64,000 nucleotides of DNA, from NCBI GenBank assembly GCA_029851415.1, contig CM056743.1:63952186-64016185 (forward strand), read 5' to 3'. The notes under the pieces are model-generated. The model worked only from the letters and a program-made list of their open reading frames with translations. It was not told the DNA's origin and made no database searches. The position numbers were made by a program, and so were the translations under genes. This document shows positions 11,588 to 26,195 of the stretch, piece after piece. This DNA comes from Eretmocerus hayati (lineage: Eukaryota > Arthropoda > Insecta > Hymenoptera > Aphelinidae). Each line of letters begins with the position of its first letter. The first letter of the stretch is position 1.

Positions 11588-13710
11588 TCATCCTAAATGA
11601 ATCCTCATTGTTCCCATGCTCGCAGAATTATTCTGAGACCAGCACCATAACTCTGAGCATGGCAACGAGCTCACTGTACTGCCGTGACAGTCACTTTCGA
11701 GGTTGACTGACCGTCTTAGAATAATTCTGCGGCCTTGACTCGCTCCTAGTTTGTTCTTTGGATCATTCTGAATGAATCCCAATTGGTCCCATGCTCGCAG
11801 AATTATTCTGAGAACAGCATCATGACTTTGAAAATCGCAACAAGCTCACTCTACTGCCGTGACCGTCACTTTTGAGGTTAACTGACAGTCTTAGAATAAT
11901 TCTGCTGCTTCCACACACTCCTGGTTTGTTCTCTGGAACATCCTGAATGAATCCTAATTGGTCCCATGCTCGCAGAATTATTCGTGTGCAAGCGCCAGTA
12001 AATGTAATGTATACTAGAGCCACGCATTCCTCACGTCTCGCCCCAACGGTTCTACGGTTTTCATCCGCCCCTGGATAACACCCAGCTCCAACTGCTAACT
12101 CCCAATCGATATCCATCGTAATATGAAGTTTTTGCACGTCCAGAAGAGTAAAATAATCTCCCGGTCCCGATCACATCATCCCATGCCCAAGGGCACCCGA
12201 GCCTCTTGATACGCCCCTACCACCTGCTAACTCCACCTGCTAGCTTCAGCTTGGTTGCTGCCCAAGTCCGTCGCAAAACGTTGCGCGTGATGTCGGTTAA
12301 AGGAAAATGAACTGACAATCGCATTATTATCACATCATGGACAGGTTAGTCTCGCATACTTTCAAGCACTTTTTGAGCACAGCATTCGTGCAAACTTTGA
12401 TGACTGCTGATGAATCCGGGGGGAAAGCTCCCTCCCCCTCCCCTTCAAGGACAGGAAATTTGCAAGGGGGGCATAAGCAAGGACGCGCCGGTGATATTGC
12501 GCAAACCCCCTTCTCCAACCCCATCGCCCACCAACTCTCTTGGTTGATCTCCGGCACCACCCTTGAAATACAATCAAAGTACGAGCAAAACTTACGATCG
12601 GCTCAGTTATTCACGAGCATAGCCAAAAACCGTCGAAAAAGAGAAAGAGTAGAAAAAACTCTACCCGTTATGATCTCGAAAATAGCTCTGGGAAGCTTGC
12701 GACAGTATCCATGTGCTTTGCGATCATGCCTCAGATTTGTAGGGAGTAGAAGATTCTATCAAAAATCATTCGAATTGACATCTGTTAAAGCCAGGATCAG
12801 GAAGATTCTGGACCCTTTGCCAGATTTTGAAAATGAGCCTAGATAAGCTGCTCTACTCTCGGTCGAGTCAAGTAATTGCATTATCGAAAGTGGAAGAAAC
12901 GTGTCGACGAGCTTAACAATTTGACCATCACTCCATGCTAATGATCCATCCAAGGGCAGTTTTTTAAAAGATTAAGAAAAATGTCCTTGAATTAAGTAGA
13001 AACCTCCTTGAAATGTCTTCGATGTGTCCTCGAGTTTTCTCGACTTCACCTGTTAGGCACCCTGATAACAACACCATAATCATATTGTGATTGAAAACCC
13101 TGTTTTGATGGAATTGATTCAACTTCAACCCGGGCGGGTTATCACGATTGCCCCCGTACTTAATCTTTCCCCATTTCAAGGAGAATGCTTTTAGGCAGGG
13201 GATCGCTTCTAATGTTTCCCGGTAGCCCCACAACAACTCGATCCTAAACTGCACTTGCAAATGTTTTCCACGCGAGGTTTTGATAAAATTCGATGATGAT
13301 ACTCACAGACTCAAGGGGCGCATTTAACTCCAACACATATTTATTTGTTGAGTGTCAAGCAATACAATAGTTCATCTTTCTCGTCTCGCGTCGCGTCGCT
13401 TTATATCGATAGTGCGAAAGTGTAGCTCATAATAAGCAGTCAACTTGGATATGAGACTGTGCTATAGCCTCTGTCTTACTTTTGAATTCGATAAAAGTGC
13501 GCCTCTTGCCACGCTTAATCGTCCTAGCCGGGTCTCGAAGGGACTCGTCTTTCTTTCATGATCATGTATATAACCATATATAATCATATATGGCTATATA
13601 TGGCCATATATGTCCACACTATATTTGGCCATATATGGCCATATATGGATAGCAATATATGGCCATATATGGCCATATATTGGCATATATGATTCTTTTT
13701 TACTCGGGGC
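11588..13710 (-). repeat. right arm of the 6.6-kb inverted repeat
   Basis: Reverse complement of 7091-9213, without indels. Near-identity implies recent origin, gene conversion between arms, or an assembly-generated mirror; raw reads would separate these. Confidence 0.88.
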
Positions 13711-14334
13711 TACGAAGCTGCAGCAGGCCACGACGATGTATAATGCGGCTATCTGCATTACTCGTCCACTCGTGCAGCTGGCTCGGAGATAAGCCTTAGC
13801 GATGATTTTCTGCTGACGGGCGGGCGGGTGGGCAGGTACGATGCTCAGCTTGGCTGCTTGCGGCTTGGCTGGATTCTGCTTTGCTCAACTCTCTTCTCTC
13901 AGTCACTTTTTTTTCACGACACTCTCGCAAAATTGCAGAATCCGAAAAAAATTTTTGAAAGAAAAATTTCAACTCGCGGGAAACAACCCTACCTAGCACC
14001 AAAAAGGGGATGTTACGTGGTGAGGGCTCTAGGTTCCAGAGAGAACACGAGTTGAATGAATGATAGGTGACTTCATGTATGAGAGTTCAATAGTTGAGAG
14101 AGAGTGTGTGAATAGTTAAGTTGGTCAGAGCGGTCTGCCCGCGGCGTGGCCCGTCGTCCGCGACGATGGGTCCGCGACGCGACATCGCACTTGGTGGGGA
14201 AACGGGCGATTATCCGTCAGAAACGCTGACGGTGCACCTGGTGCATCGTCAGGTGACGGGGAGAGGCGCGGGCCGGAGGCTCGAGACTCACCACGTCACA
14301 GTACTATATGCAGCCACGAGGGAGAGAGTGCACA
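13711..14334. other. noncoding, GC-rich in part, unassigned
   Basis: No supported gene. 14,120-14,300 is GC-rich with several short complementary CG-rich words. It could be the other side of the sequence the palindromic element inserted into, since an upstream region for the 6988 gag must lie in this direction, but I could not match it to the other gag copy. Confidence 0.35.
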
Positions 14335-16696
<2,362 letters not shown>

Positions 16697-16699
16697 GAG

Positions 16700-17887
16700 A
16701 GAGAGAGAGAATCCGAAATTCATGCGATACTATAGCAGACAAGTAGCCGGCAAGAGTGGGGGGTGGTGGGGGCCGGCGGTGGCCCATAGTGAGAGGTATC
16801 TACTCCCGGACAAGGTATTCCGTTATATTAACCAACTATAGCTAGAGTCAATTTCGTTCACGAAATTGAGTTACATCTACGAATGAGGGCTAATATCATA
16901 GCCAAAGCCAGGCACACCTTTGAATCGAGTTCTTTTTCGGGGGAATGATCGTGGTAGATGAACATACAATTTTATCAGAATTTTTGAAGATTAAGTATGT
17001 CTGGTACAGCGCTATCGATGTAAAAGGAAGCGAGAGTTTGCACGCCAAAGACCCAAAAATTGGTGTTAGCAGTCTGCTGTTGATGGACCAGAACGCGCTC
17101 CAGCGAAAGTGAATAAGGGACGTATTGGATGATAACAGATTCTATATAGTGCCCCTTCCCCCCGGTCCCTCTAGCTCAGGATATCCCTGGAATACTGTAG
17201 TAACACTAAAGTGGACGGTTCTGTGGAAACCTTCATATCTGTGTGCGTTTGTAAGTATCCACAGGATAATCCAAAGTATTGAATCGGTATCACTCGAACC
17301 CATGAAGGCACTCCACTCATTGGGAAAATTGACAGTTTGGCAACTTTCTTGTGATCTCTACTCCCCCTTCTCCTGCATCATAGTTTTGTATCCTCGTTTG
17401 ATCATCATCGAGATTCCAGAAGCCCCGGAGACGAATGTGAGACGCATAGATATCATCATTCGTAACGAGCTATCTATGATCTCAGGCTTGATAAGGGTGC
17501 CGAAAATCGACAAGAAATTGCAACAATAGACCAAGGTCTTTAACGGAATCCATTTTCAATTTTGTTGAATTCCATCCAATGACGAATTTCATAATGAAAT
17601 CCCCCTCAAACAATTGTAATCGTCATAATACGATGATTATGATTCCTAGATCGGGATTTCGTTATGAAATGGGTCATCAAATAGGACTCAACGAAATCCA
17701 ACGAAATTTCAAATGGATTCCATCAAAACCTTTGCAATAGATATTATCCAATTAACTCATGGAATCGATTAGGGAGTGTTTTCCCATGCTCAAGAGTGTT
17801 ATGAGAGAACAAGATACATTCCGCTTTTATGTCAGCAGTATCTATCTCGGTATCGTAATTCTACTAAATCCTTCATATTTCCTACAG
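16700..17887. other. noncoding, with one exon-like segment
   Basis: No recognised gene. A pyrimidine-rich acceptor ending 'CTAGCTCAG' (about 17,181) and a strong donor 'GTAAGTAT' (about 17,251) bracket a 70-bp exon-like segment whose translations match nothing I know. A 134-codon frame at 17,125-17,529 runs through it without motifs. Close repeats of 'AACGAAATCC'-type words lie at 17,540-17,720. Confidence 0.3.
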
Positions 17888-18049
17888 TCAGAGAAGATTC
17901 TCGATGAAGAACAGGCATCTGATGAGAACTTGCGTTCACGGTTTGGAGAAAAATGGACTAGGCTACCAAGCTCAAGACTGAATGAACAACTCAGAATCAA
18001 CATCCAAAAGTATCGTGGTATCATCGATAACGCCATCCAGGCTGATAAG
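17888..18049 (+). pseudogene. isolated exon resembling the ALIX/PDCD6IP V domain
   Basis: ALIX is an ESCRT-associated scaffold: a Bro1 domain binds CHMP4, and the V domain that follows binds YPXL motifs in partners. This 162-bp segment encodes 54 residues beginning '[19 protein letters not shown]' and continuing with '[11 protein letters not shown]' and '[13 protein letters not shown]', closely matching the V-domain stretch with an LDEE-A-[ST]-D-x-x-LR pattern, W-x-R-x-P-S, and a closing A-[VI]-Q-A-D. It is bounded by a good acceptor ('TTTCCTACAG') and by 'AAG|GCAAGTAAG', a GC-type donor, and both borders are phase 0. No neighbouring ALIX exon is recognisable within several kb on either side. 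It is therefore a captured or relict exon, or one exon of a gene with very long repeat-filled introns. The frame is intact. Whether it is expressed is unknown. Confidence 0.65.
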
Positions 18050-18540
18050 GCAAGTAAGCATCAAAATTTTATGATCAAAAAGTTGAACTTTGATTTTTCC
18101 CCATCAAATTCGAGTTCCTCGAGGACTCCTAGAAGTATTGGCTACCAGTATACTCTATCTTCAACTCCCTACATCGTTACTCACTGAACAATGTGGCGGA
18201 AATCTACTTATCGATGAAATTGACTCGATTGCAGGAGGTTAGATGAGGATAATGAGTAGAATTGAGTCCATTGGTTTTTCCTGCTATCTCTTTTCATTGC
18301 AAGTGTGCAACGTTCCGGTTGTTATTGTATAACCCTCTTTGGGTTGAAAAATATACAATTCCCATCAGTCATCAATTAGAATTCAAAAAACAATCACATT
18401 ACACTCCACCATAGTGAACACAATTCATTACCTTAGGGCCAGTCCATACTGCTTCCTACCCCATATATGGCGCCACGATAATCCACATGACTTACTACAA
18501 ACGATTTCTAGTTTTTGAATGATTGCAAACACTTTTCGGA
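18050..18540. other. noncoding after the ALIX-like exon
   Basis: No further ALIX homology and no other supported gene. The exon's frame stays open to 18,187 but the sequence loses family resemblance at the donor. Confidence 0.4.
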
Positions 18541-18794
18541 TCAAATCATTGAGTTAGCGCGCTTCTTCATACAACTTGCAATCATTTAAGCTTTGCCGCG
18601 TCTTAAAACTCAAAATATTCTTTGAATGATTCGACAAATGGCAAACATGCATCACCACGTGGTTCTATGATGCAGCAGGATAACTCAAGATTGCAGTTTT
18701 TCAAAACATTCAATGAATATCGTGAGCTTTGAGACGTGACAGAGCTCAAATTGTTAGGAATTTCACTGCGAAGCGCGCTAACTCAATGATTTGA
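18541..18794. mobile_element. hairpin MITE-like element, 254 bp
   Basis: Perfect 25-bp terminal inverted repeats ('TCAAATCATTGAGTTAGCGC' continuing to GCTTC). Imperfect pairing continues inward, so the element can fold nearly end to end. No coding capacity. Confidence 0.8.
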
Positions 18795-19498
18795 TAAGAA
18801 AAGCGTCTGCAAATACTCAAAAATTAGAAATTGTTGAATTCGCGCCATGTCGATGAAACAGAGCACAAGGGACTTGCCCCAAAATGTTGAAAGAATCTTA
18901 TTCGCTCCGAGATTCAGCGTAGCGCTGCCTAGCGGCGTCTTCCGAACTCCCCAGTAGCGTCTGCATGCAAGAGTATTGAGGGACCATAGCTTATGCAGCA
19001 TCAGGCGCGGACGTGGTTTTCGTCTGTTTGTGAGAAAACCGTGGCTCAAACCCACCAAGAGTGAGCGAGAAAGTTGTTGGGTATTCGATTACGAAGAATT
19101 CAAGCTCTTGTTGACATCAATCAGAGTAATATTGAAAGACTTACATAATTCGAAAGTATCGGATTGAGCCGGTGGCTTGAGCGGCGACCACGACGCCTAT
19201 GCAAAAAGCATAGGCCAAATCTGGAAATCGCTCTAACTAACCCAATTTTGCTCGGATTTAGGATCACGACCTCTCAAGCTCTTCATTTTCGAAAACTCTA
19301 CAACTTCCTCGCATACTGTTGCCACTTCTGAGCTATGGTTTCTGAGTTAAACGTATGAGAAGACCCACGCTGCATGCTGCACTGTATAACGCGTCCCCCA
19401 ACACTGCTTAGAGCGTAGTGCATGCGGTGGCCACCTACAGCGCACAATCGCCCGTTTTGAATCTCAAAAGTGCGCGGCTCGGAGCGAATACGAGAGAT
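18795..19498. other. noncoding, nothing recognised
   Basis: Short opposing open frames around 18,783-19,167 have no motifs. No repeats or RNA genes were recognised. Confidence 0.4.
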
Positions 19499-20404
19499 CA
19501 CATGCAGTATGTCCAAAAAGTACCGGACCCCCCATATCTCCCCAGGGTTACGTCGCGCAAAAAAAAAAACTTTCGTACAAAAGTTGTTGTGGCTATAGAA
19601 TTGAGATTCAGATATGCCTCCCCAAATTCTCCCCAAACCCCTTCCCCCAAGTCGCCCCATCGTGGCTAACTTTGAATTCTCCAATAGAAACTGAAAGAAC
19701 AGGAAATTCTCTGCCCAGATAGGTCTCCATGACACTGGTCAAGGTAACCTCCGGGAGTGAATGGGGGTCATAATAATCTACGAGGTACGAGACCCCTCCC
19801 CCGTATCTCCCCAGGATTACGTCTAGCAAAAAGATATCAAATACAATAAGTGTTGGATATCGGATGGAGGTTCAAATGTACTCCCCCCCCCCACCCCCAC
19901 CCTCAATTCGCCTCATTGTGGCTAACTTCGACTTTTCAAAAAGGAACCCCCATTTCTGACCTCAGATTATGAAAGAATGGAAAATTCCACGTACAGATAG
20001 AATTCATGGCCTTGGTCAAGGTGACCTCCAAGGGTCAATGGAGGACGTAAAATTTTCGTTTTTTTCATAATCTGAGGTCAAAAATAGGGGTCCTCATTTG
20101 GAAATTCAGAGTTGGCCACAATGGGACAAATGAGGGGGGGATTTGGGGCACATCTGAACCTTCATCTGATATCCAACAACTTTTGTATCCAAATTTCTTC
20201 TACTAGATGTAACCCTGGGGAGATACGGGGCGGGTGGGGGTCCAGTACTTTGTAGGTTATTATGACCCCCATTCACACCTGGAGGTCACGTCACCTTGAC
20301 CAATTTCATGAAGGTTCATCTGGACGTAGGATATTCCGTCTTCTGACGTAATCTTGGGGAGATACGGGAGGGGGGTCCGGTATTTCTCAGACATGCTGTA
20401 TATG
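19499..20404. mobile_element. foldback element, ~0.9 kb, with internal sub-repeats
   Basis: The left part from 'CATGCAGTATGTCCAAAAAG' is mirrored by a right part ending 'CAGACATGCTGTATATG'. Arms are imperfect and meet near 19,990-20,060, where 'CATAATCTGAGGTCA' faces its complement. The words 'CTCCCCAGG.TTACGTC' and 'GACCCCC' repeat several times inside each arm. No coding capacity. Confidence 0.75.
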
Positions 20405-20429
20405 TCTACACTCTGACTAGGGACGGTAT

Positions 20430-20980
20430 CGTATATACAGGGTGTCCAAAAAGTAAGTAACCCCCCCCCCCCCATTTTTTTCAGAAATGGTTGGGAATCG
20501 GAAAAAACCCCGGAACACGTGTCCCCTTATTTTCAGGGGGACATCTGATGGTGGTCTTGTTTTCTACCTTGAAGGTCATTTTCAAGGACATTTGGAGGTC
20601 AACTGGATTTTTTTAACGGAAAAACCTACTTTTGACCTCGAATTCTGGAAGGACATGAAAAATGATGAAACTTTTGTTTGAAACTTCTTTTTAACCCGAC
20701 TTGACCTTAGCGAGATAAATGAAGGTCAGCACGGGTTGACGGTAACAGCTGTCGCTCCAAGAGTGAGCATTTTATCGAAAAATGTTTGGGATAAAAGTTG
20801 TTCATGATCACAGTAGAAAAGACCCAATGACCTTCTTCCCGACCTTGGGGGTCATTTATGAGGTGATTTGGAGGTCAACTCGATTTTTCCAACGGAAACA
20901 CCTACTTTTGACCTCGAATTGTGTCTACTGTGATCATGAACAACTTTTATCCTAAACATTTTTCGATGAAATGCTCTCTC
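20430..20980. repeat. hairpin repeat starting CAGGGTGTCC
   Basis: Begins 'CAGGGTGTCCAAAAAGTAAG' followed by a run of 13-14 cytosines. 20,765-20,818 pairs with 20,928-20,978 ('TCATGATCACAGTAGA'). A segment with 'CCTACTTTTGACCTCGAAT' is present twice (about 20,625 and 20,905). No matching right terminus was found, so it is incomplete or rearranged. Confidence 0.55.
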
Positions 20981-22571
20981 TTGATAATCGTGAGATTTTG
21001 GTCTCAAGTAGTAGGTAGTACATCTAGTGTGAATAATCAGAAGGTTTTTGATTAAATATTCAATAGAACGTATGAATAAATGATCAAAAATGAAGCTTTT
21101 CCGTGTCTCTTTTTTGTCTTTTCGTCATAAGTCGTCATATCAAAAGATTTGCCAATTGTATCAAATATGATTATATGGGAGTTAAGAATGTATTGTGAAT
21201 AAATCAATAAACATTAAATTTGTCTCCCATTGTAATTCCAAAAATTCATTTTCTCCACTGCGAGTAATTCCTATAATCCCCCTTATCGCTGGAAATGTTC
21301 ATTGAGAATCAGAAAATATCACTCAAAATGTGTAAAATCTACTTCATGAGTCATTATTTGAAACATTAGATGACTGCTTTGAAGTAGATTGTTATTCTTT
21401 AATAGATGTTTCTACAACGTATTCCAACTCAGGCTCTTATCTGTTTTGTTTTCTTTCTTGCAAACGATTATTCTCATCTTTAAGGCTAGTCCGCAGAGAA
21501 TCCGGATATTTTGCCCGATAGATGGCGCTTTGGTCGTACTGCATGTGCGATGGGAGATTATGAACCACTTTTTTGCTTCGTAGTATTTCAACCTCACATT
21601 CCCAACCCAAACCAGATATGGCAACTGAAACACCATGATATTCCCCATCGAATGAGTTATTACTCACCCGGGGATTCATTCTATATCTCCAGGAAATCGT
21701 AGTTTTCTGGCTCGCTGAGCAAGTTATACTGCTCGATGCTCACACTAGTTCAAGTTTTTTGCGAGCTAAATTCAGAATTTTCGGGCGTGGGGGGGGGGGG
21801 GCTTATTCGACAGGAAACTCCAATCCACAGATAGTCTGGTATCTGATATTGGCCAAAACTGTTTCGTTATTGAAGGATGAATCGGAATAATCGAGGACGC
21901 GCTCTGTCCCACCAAAAAGTTACCTTCAAGTTTTTCTCGATTCTTAATTAATGAAATGCCATGAAACTTTGCATGGTATGGTGTGATAAGATTTCACAGG
22001 TAGCCTAGTATCTGAATGACACATTCAGTACCAATAGAAACGTATGAACAATAATACCGCTCTCAGAATCATTGGATGCAGCCGCTACCTCAAAGTACGC
22101 CGGTGCGTGTCTGGTTGCGGTTTAGCGGGGACTCCGGATTAGCCTCAAGGTGAGTGCACGTCCAGTTTTAGAGTCTAGCCTCAAATTTCAAAGAGGGTTG
22201 GAGAACCAGATCTACAAGAATTTTCTTGATTCAAAAATGATAGTGCAATCAGTTTCTCAAAGAATCAGTTACATGTCCTTATTACTTCCTAGATTGCACC
22301 CTGAAATCTTCTTGCAAAGGGCTTGAAAATGTGCCTTTTATCGAACTGAAATAATAACATCTTAATTAGTGAGCTCTAGAATGTTTATATTTTCATGTTC
22401 TCCTCAATACTACCTGCTTAAAAAGCAAAACTGAAACAGTTACATGACAACGCAGCTGTATTGCAGAAGTTTACATAAATAGAGTGTGTTATGGACAGTA
22501 CTTGGAATCATTGCCATATCCCACATTGGGTCGTGGAATGATGATCCTGTTTTTGCCAATAAAATTCCCAG
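20981..22571. other. noncoding, nothing recognised
   Basis: No supported gene, RNA or repeat family over about 1.6 kb. A run of about 12 guanines lies near 21,788-21,800. Frames at 21,389-21,702 on both strands have no motifs. Confidence 0.4.
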
Positions 22572-24377
22572 CGTCAGTCGGTCTCAACTTACCGTAAGAG
22601 GGGGTCGACGCGCTCCAGAGTGGAACAGGATATTCCAAGTATAATATCAGGAATCAAAAGCAGGGTCAAGGATCATCATATTGCTGCAGTGGGGAGTGAA
22701 AATGAGTACACTTATTCTAATAAAATCCTCATTTATAAAAAACGTTCACCCATCAAACATCCGGTAAACGGCTTCCCTAGAAATAGTCACCCCATTATTC
22801 ATCCGGGTGCAAGTAAGCCACCCCTTCAGGGTTCAAATATCATACCAAAGGACCAAGACCAGGCTAAGTATTCTTATTTCAGAATAAATTAAATCAGTAG
22901 AATCAACTTGGGGTTTCTTGGTCACCCTACTTAGACGAGGCCTCTCGTCCCTCTTAGAATCATATTATATCATAATTCGATGGAAATATCACATAAGCTA
23001 TATCCTTATATCACTAAAGAGTCATTTGATATGGATATCCCTTCGAAATTCAATAAAATTCCCATTTAGGGACAGTTCTGGCAAACACCTGCTTGAAAAT
23101 GACAACTGTGTAGCTATAAATACATAGATATAGTCACATAGTTCCCCAAAAATTCGCCGACATTGCCTGGTGAGATCATATCATAGAACACGAACAGATG
23201 GAGCATCAGTCGGTCTCAACCTACCATGAGAAGAAGTCGACGCGCTCCAGGACGGTACGAAATTTCTCCAGTATAATCCCAGGAATCGAAATTGAATTGC
23301 AGCACTGGCAAGTGAATAATATTACATTTCTAATAAATTACTCACTCATGAAGGGAGTTCACCCATCGAGCATTCGGTGAACGTCCTCCCTACAGTTAGT
23401 CACCCCATCATACATCCGGGTGCAAGTGAGCCACCTCTTCAGGGTGCAGATATCATTTCAAAGGACCAAGACTAAGCTAAGCATTTTCATTTCAAAATTA
23501 ATTAAATCAGTAAAATAAATTTGGGGTCTCTTGGTCACCCTACACGCTGCACTTCTGAGGAGGATGAGTTTCTCAAAATTTTCGAAAGAAACTGAAAATG
23601 GGATGTTTTCAGACGAAACTCTATGAGCAGAACCTGATTTTGGGCGATTTCGGATCAGCTCCTTCTTTTGAGTAGTTGCCAAATTGATCATTTCCCATGT
23701 ATTGCTTATGGAGAAATTGGGCGACTTAACTTTTTCTTTGCATCTTCGAGGTTTCCTCGTAATTACTGAGGAAAGGTGTGTCATAGCACAAAATGCTGTG
23801 AATATTTTTCTCAATTTTTCTGAAGAACAACAAGTAGACGTAAAGAGATCAATCGAGAAACTTGGAGTTCCTCCATGGTGTTGAAAGGAATAGTAGATAA
23901 TTAGCAGGAGGCACGAGGTTTTTGTGAGAAACTCGAGGTTTTACTAAAGATATGTCAATCCTTTCGAGTTATATGATTCATCTACCCACGTGATTCTGTA
24001 GGTCTTGATAAATCTTATAAAAAACCGCTCTTGACATTTTTGGCTATAACCCACCCGTTCTGAGTAATTACGAGAAAACCTCGAAGATGCGAAGAAAATG
24101 TTAAGTCGCCAAATCTCTCCATAAGCAATACATGGGGGATGATCAATTTGACAACTACTCAAGAAAAGGAGCTTATCCGATTCCGCTCAAAATCAGGTTC
24201 TGCTCATGAAGTTATGTAAAAAAACATCTTTTTTCAGTTTCTTTTGACAATTCTGGGGAGCTCATGCTCCTCAGAAGCGCACGATGCCTACATAGACATG
24301 GCCTTCTGCTAATCCTGAGAAATATATAGGTAGCATCAAAAGCACAATCACTCATATGCTCGAGCCGGCGGCAGCAA

Positions 24378-24412
<35 letters not shown>
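22572..24412 (-). repeat. dispersed repeat family R1.9, copy 1
   Basis: The reverse complement of this segment matches 53,912-55,834 in order, including two ~350-bp sub-blocks that each run from 'GGTCTCAACCTACC' to 'GGTCACCCTAC' (22,580-22,930 and 23,195-23,545). The frame at 23,458-23,814 has a diverged counterpart at 54,502-54,828 on the other strand. No domain is recognisable, so coding is doubtful. The inner end reaches a (TA)n run at 24,380-24,415, right beside a LINE end. A third, internally deleted copy is at about 30,720-31,257. Confidence 0.8.

Positions 24413-24415
<3 letters not shown>
24380..24415. repeat. (TA)n microsatellite
   Basis: An uninterrupted TA run at the junction between the dispersed repeat and the 3' end of the I-like LINE. 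Confidence 0.95.
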
Positions 24416-24418
<3 letters not shown>

Positions 24419-24443
24419 AGTAGAGATAATCACAGTATCCTTA

Positions 24444-26195
24444 TTATATAAATAGTTGACAGTTTCTCAAAAAGGAATGTACCGCTTTACATATATTTTT
24501 CGTGGGATTTGAGAAAATTATAGAAGAACAGAGAGGTAGTGCATGTCCCATTTCTTTTAGTTTACATATGAGTTCGTGTCTTTGGGTATCAAATAGGCTG
24601 CATTGCCAAAGTATATGATCGATGTCTTGTAATTCGTGCCCGCATTGACACCTTGTACTATCGACGACTTTAATTTTAATGAGGGAACTAGCTAGACTAT
24701 AGTGTCCAGATCGAATTCTGTTAATAGTGCTTATAATTTCTCGGGATAATTGTTTCCTATCAAACCAAGGTATTTTTCGGTAGCTGAAATATTTTTCAAA
24801 ATACGGGGTGCCTTTTGTGAGACTCTCTTCTAATATTGTTTCTACAGTGTTCTGGTAAGAAATATTTTTGAAGTTCTCTCTGAGGTCGGTAAAGGGTGTT
24901 CTAAACTCATCAGTCGGGTCTTCAGTGGTAGCATACTTGGCTAATTCATCTGCAAGTTCATTTCCTCGGATTCCTATGTGAGCTGGAATCCAGTAGAGAC
25001 TGATTTTACTATTCGTGTCACTTTTCTCTGAAAACTCTTTGATTACTTGACGGATTTGCAAAACATACGGGTTAGCTTTCACTAATCTGGGTACTGATTT
25101 GATCGCAAGAACTGCACTCAAGGAGTCCGAGAAAATGATTACATTTTGGTTTGGATGATCAAACACGCTTCTAGCTGCATTGTAAATTGCTATACATTCT
25201 GCTGTGAATATAGAAATATTTGAGTTCAGGCTGTTCGTGATTGACAGGTTGAGAGTCTCGCAACAACAATCGCTTCCTATTGAGCGTCCATTGGTTTGTT
25301 TACTACCATCTGTATACAGTGCTAGAGCTTTTTCTCTCATTATGAGATCGTCAACCATTTCATTAGGAGATGAAGAACTTTTTACTAATACTCCAAATTC
25401 TGTATTGACTGTGATATCACTCAGGAGAGTTTCATAATTGTGAATATATATACCATAATGTTTGCCCGAGAAAATGTTCTGTGCATCTAACTCTATCCTC
25501 AATATACATTGATTCAAAATTCGGCTGTTAATTCGCTTCTGATCTTTCTTCTTCTTCAAAAATTTTCTATGCTGTGTAATTTTTTGATGGATTGGCAGTT
25601 CGGTGTTAGATTCTATCTTGCTTAGGTAGCATAGACACAGATATCGACAACGTTCTTCGATCAAATGCACTTTTGACTCGGCGATTAGGATATTCGTGGG
25701 CGTGCTCATTCTATATCCTAACGCTAGTCTAATTGAAGCATATTGCAGTCACTCTAATTTTAGTATTTGATCTTTTTGAGTGGGAAAATACACGAAGGAT
25801 CCATAATCTAGGATGGACCGAACAAAGCTTTTGTAGAAAGTCATGAGGGTTTCGGGGTTTGAACCCCACCACGTTCCTCTCAGGTATTCAATTATATTCA
25901 TGCTTCTAAGACTTTTCTTCTGTATCGCGTGAATATGCTGCTTGAAAGTGAGTTTGTAATCGAAAATGATGCCTAAAAACCAGGTGGATTGACTAGATTT
26001 TACTATATGACCATTGATTGTGATTTGAGTTGTGCCTGGCTCGATGTTATTTCTATTGAAGTGTATGAAAACCGTTTTTTTCTCGGATAAATCCAGCCCT
26101 ATTTCAGATAATCCTTTGTGTAAGACTGATATGGCTTTCTTTGAGAGAGTTCTTTGAGGATATTTGAAAACTGAATTGAGATTACTATTTCAGCT
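24444..26195 (-). pseudogene. I-like non-LTR retrotransposon: RT thumb and RNase H, 5'-truncated
   Basis: C-terminal half of a LINE ORF2. Upstream part (about 25,750-26,195): end of reverse transcriptase and thumb ('FLGIIFDYKLTFKQHI', 'YKSFVRSILDYGSFVY'). Then 421 codons containing a complete RNase H signature: 'YTDGSK', 'TAECIAIYNAA', 'FSDSLSAVLAI' and 'WIPAHIGIRGNELADELAK', so all catalytic acidic residues are present. A CCHC-type tail follows ('CQCGHELQDIDHILWQC'). RNase H after RT is the mark of the I/LOA/R1-like groups. The two parts share one frame, broken only by a TGA at 25,749-25,751. The RT palm and endonuclease are missing. The 3' end abuts (TA)n. Confidence 0.88.

Larger units (their letters stand above)
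7091..13710. mobile_element. 6.6-kb palindromic (foldback-like) element
   Basis: The sequence from 7091 ('GCCCCGAGTAAAAAAGAATC') reappears as its reverse complement ending at 13,710. Mirror positions sum to 20,801 throughout the outer 2.1 kb, so the arms have no net length difference; I found only a handful of substitutions by eye. Architecture from each end inward: a CATATATGG minisatellite, about 1.5 kb of unique arm, then ~175-bp tandem repeats carrying the AGAATAATTCT palindrome. The middle (about 9.57-10.77 kb) is unique. No transposase is present, so it would be non-autonomous. 'TAC' flanks both ends (7088-7090 and 13,711-13,713), a possible 3-bp target duplication, too short to be conclusive. 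Long terminal inverted repeats built on short tandem repeats recall Drosophila Foldback elements; the superfamily is unknown. Confidence 0.85.

Noticed and set aside
7541..13260. Several open frames occurring in identical pairs (7541-7837, 7955-8464, 8664-8981 and their mirrors) as a conserved gene set
   Set aside because: They are mirror images within the near-identical palindrome arms; identity reflects arm homogeneity, not selection, and none has a motif.
17125..17529. 134-codon frame as a gene upstream of the ALIX-like exon
   Set aside because: No motif, and it runs straight through what look like better acceptor and donor sites; no ALIX similarity.
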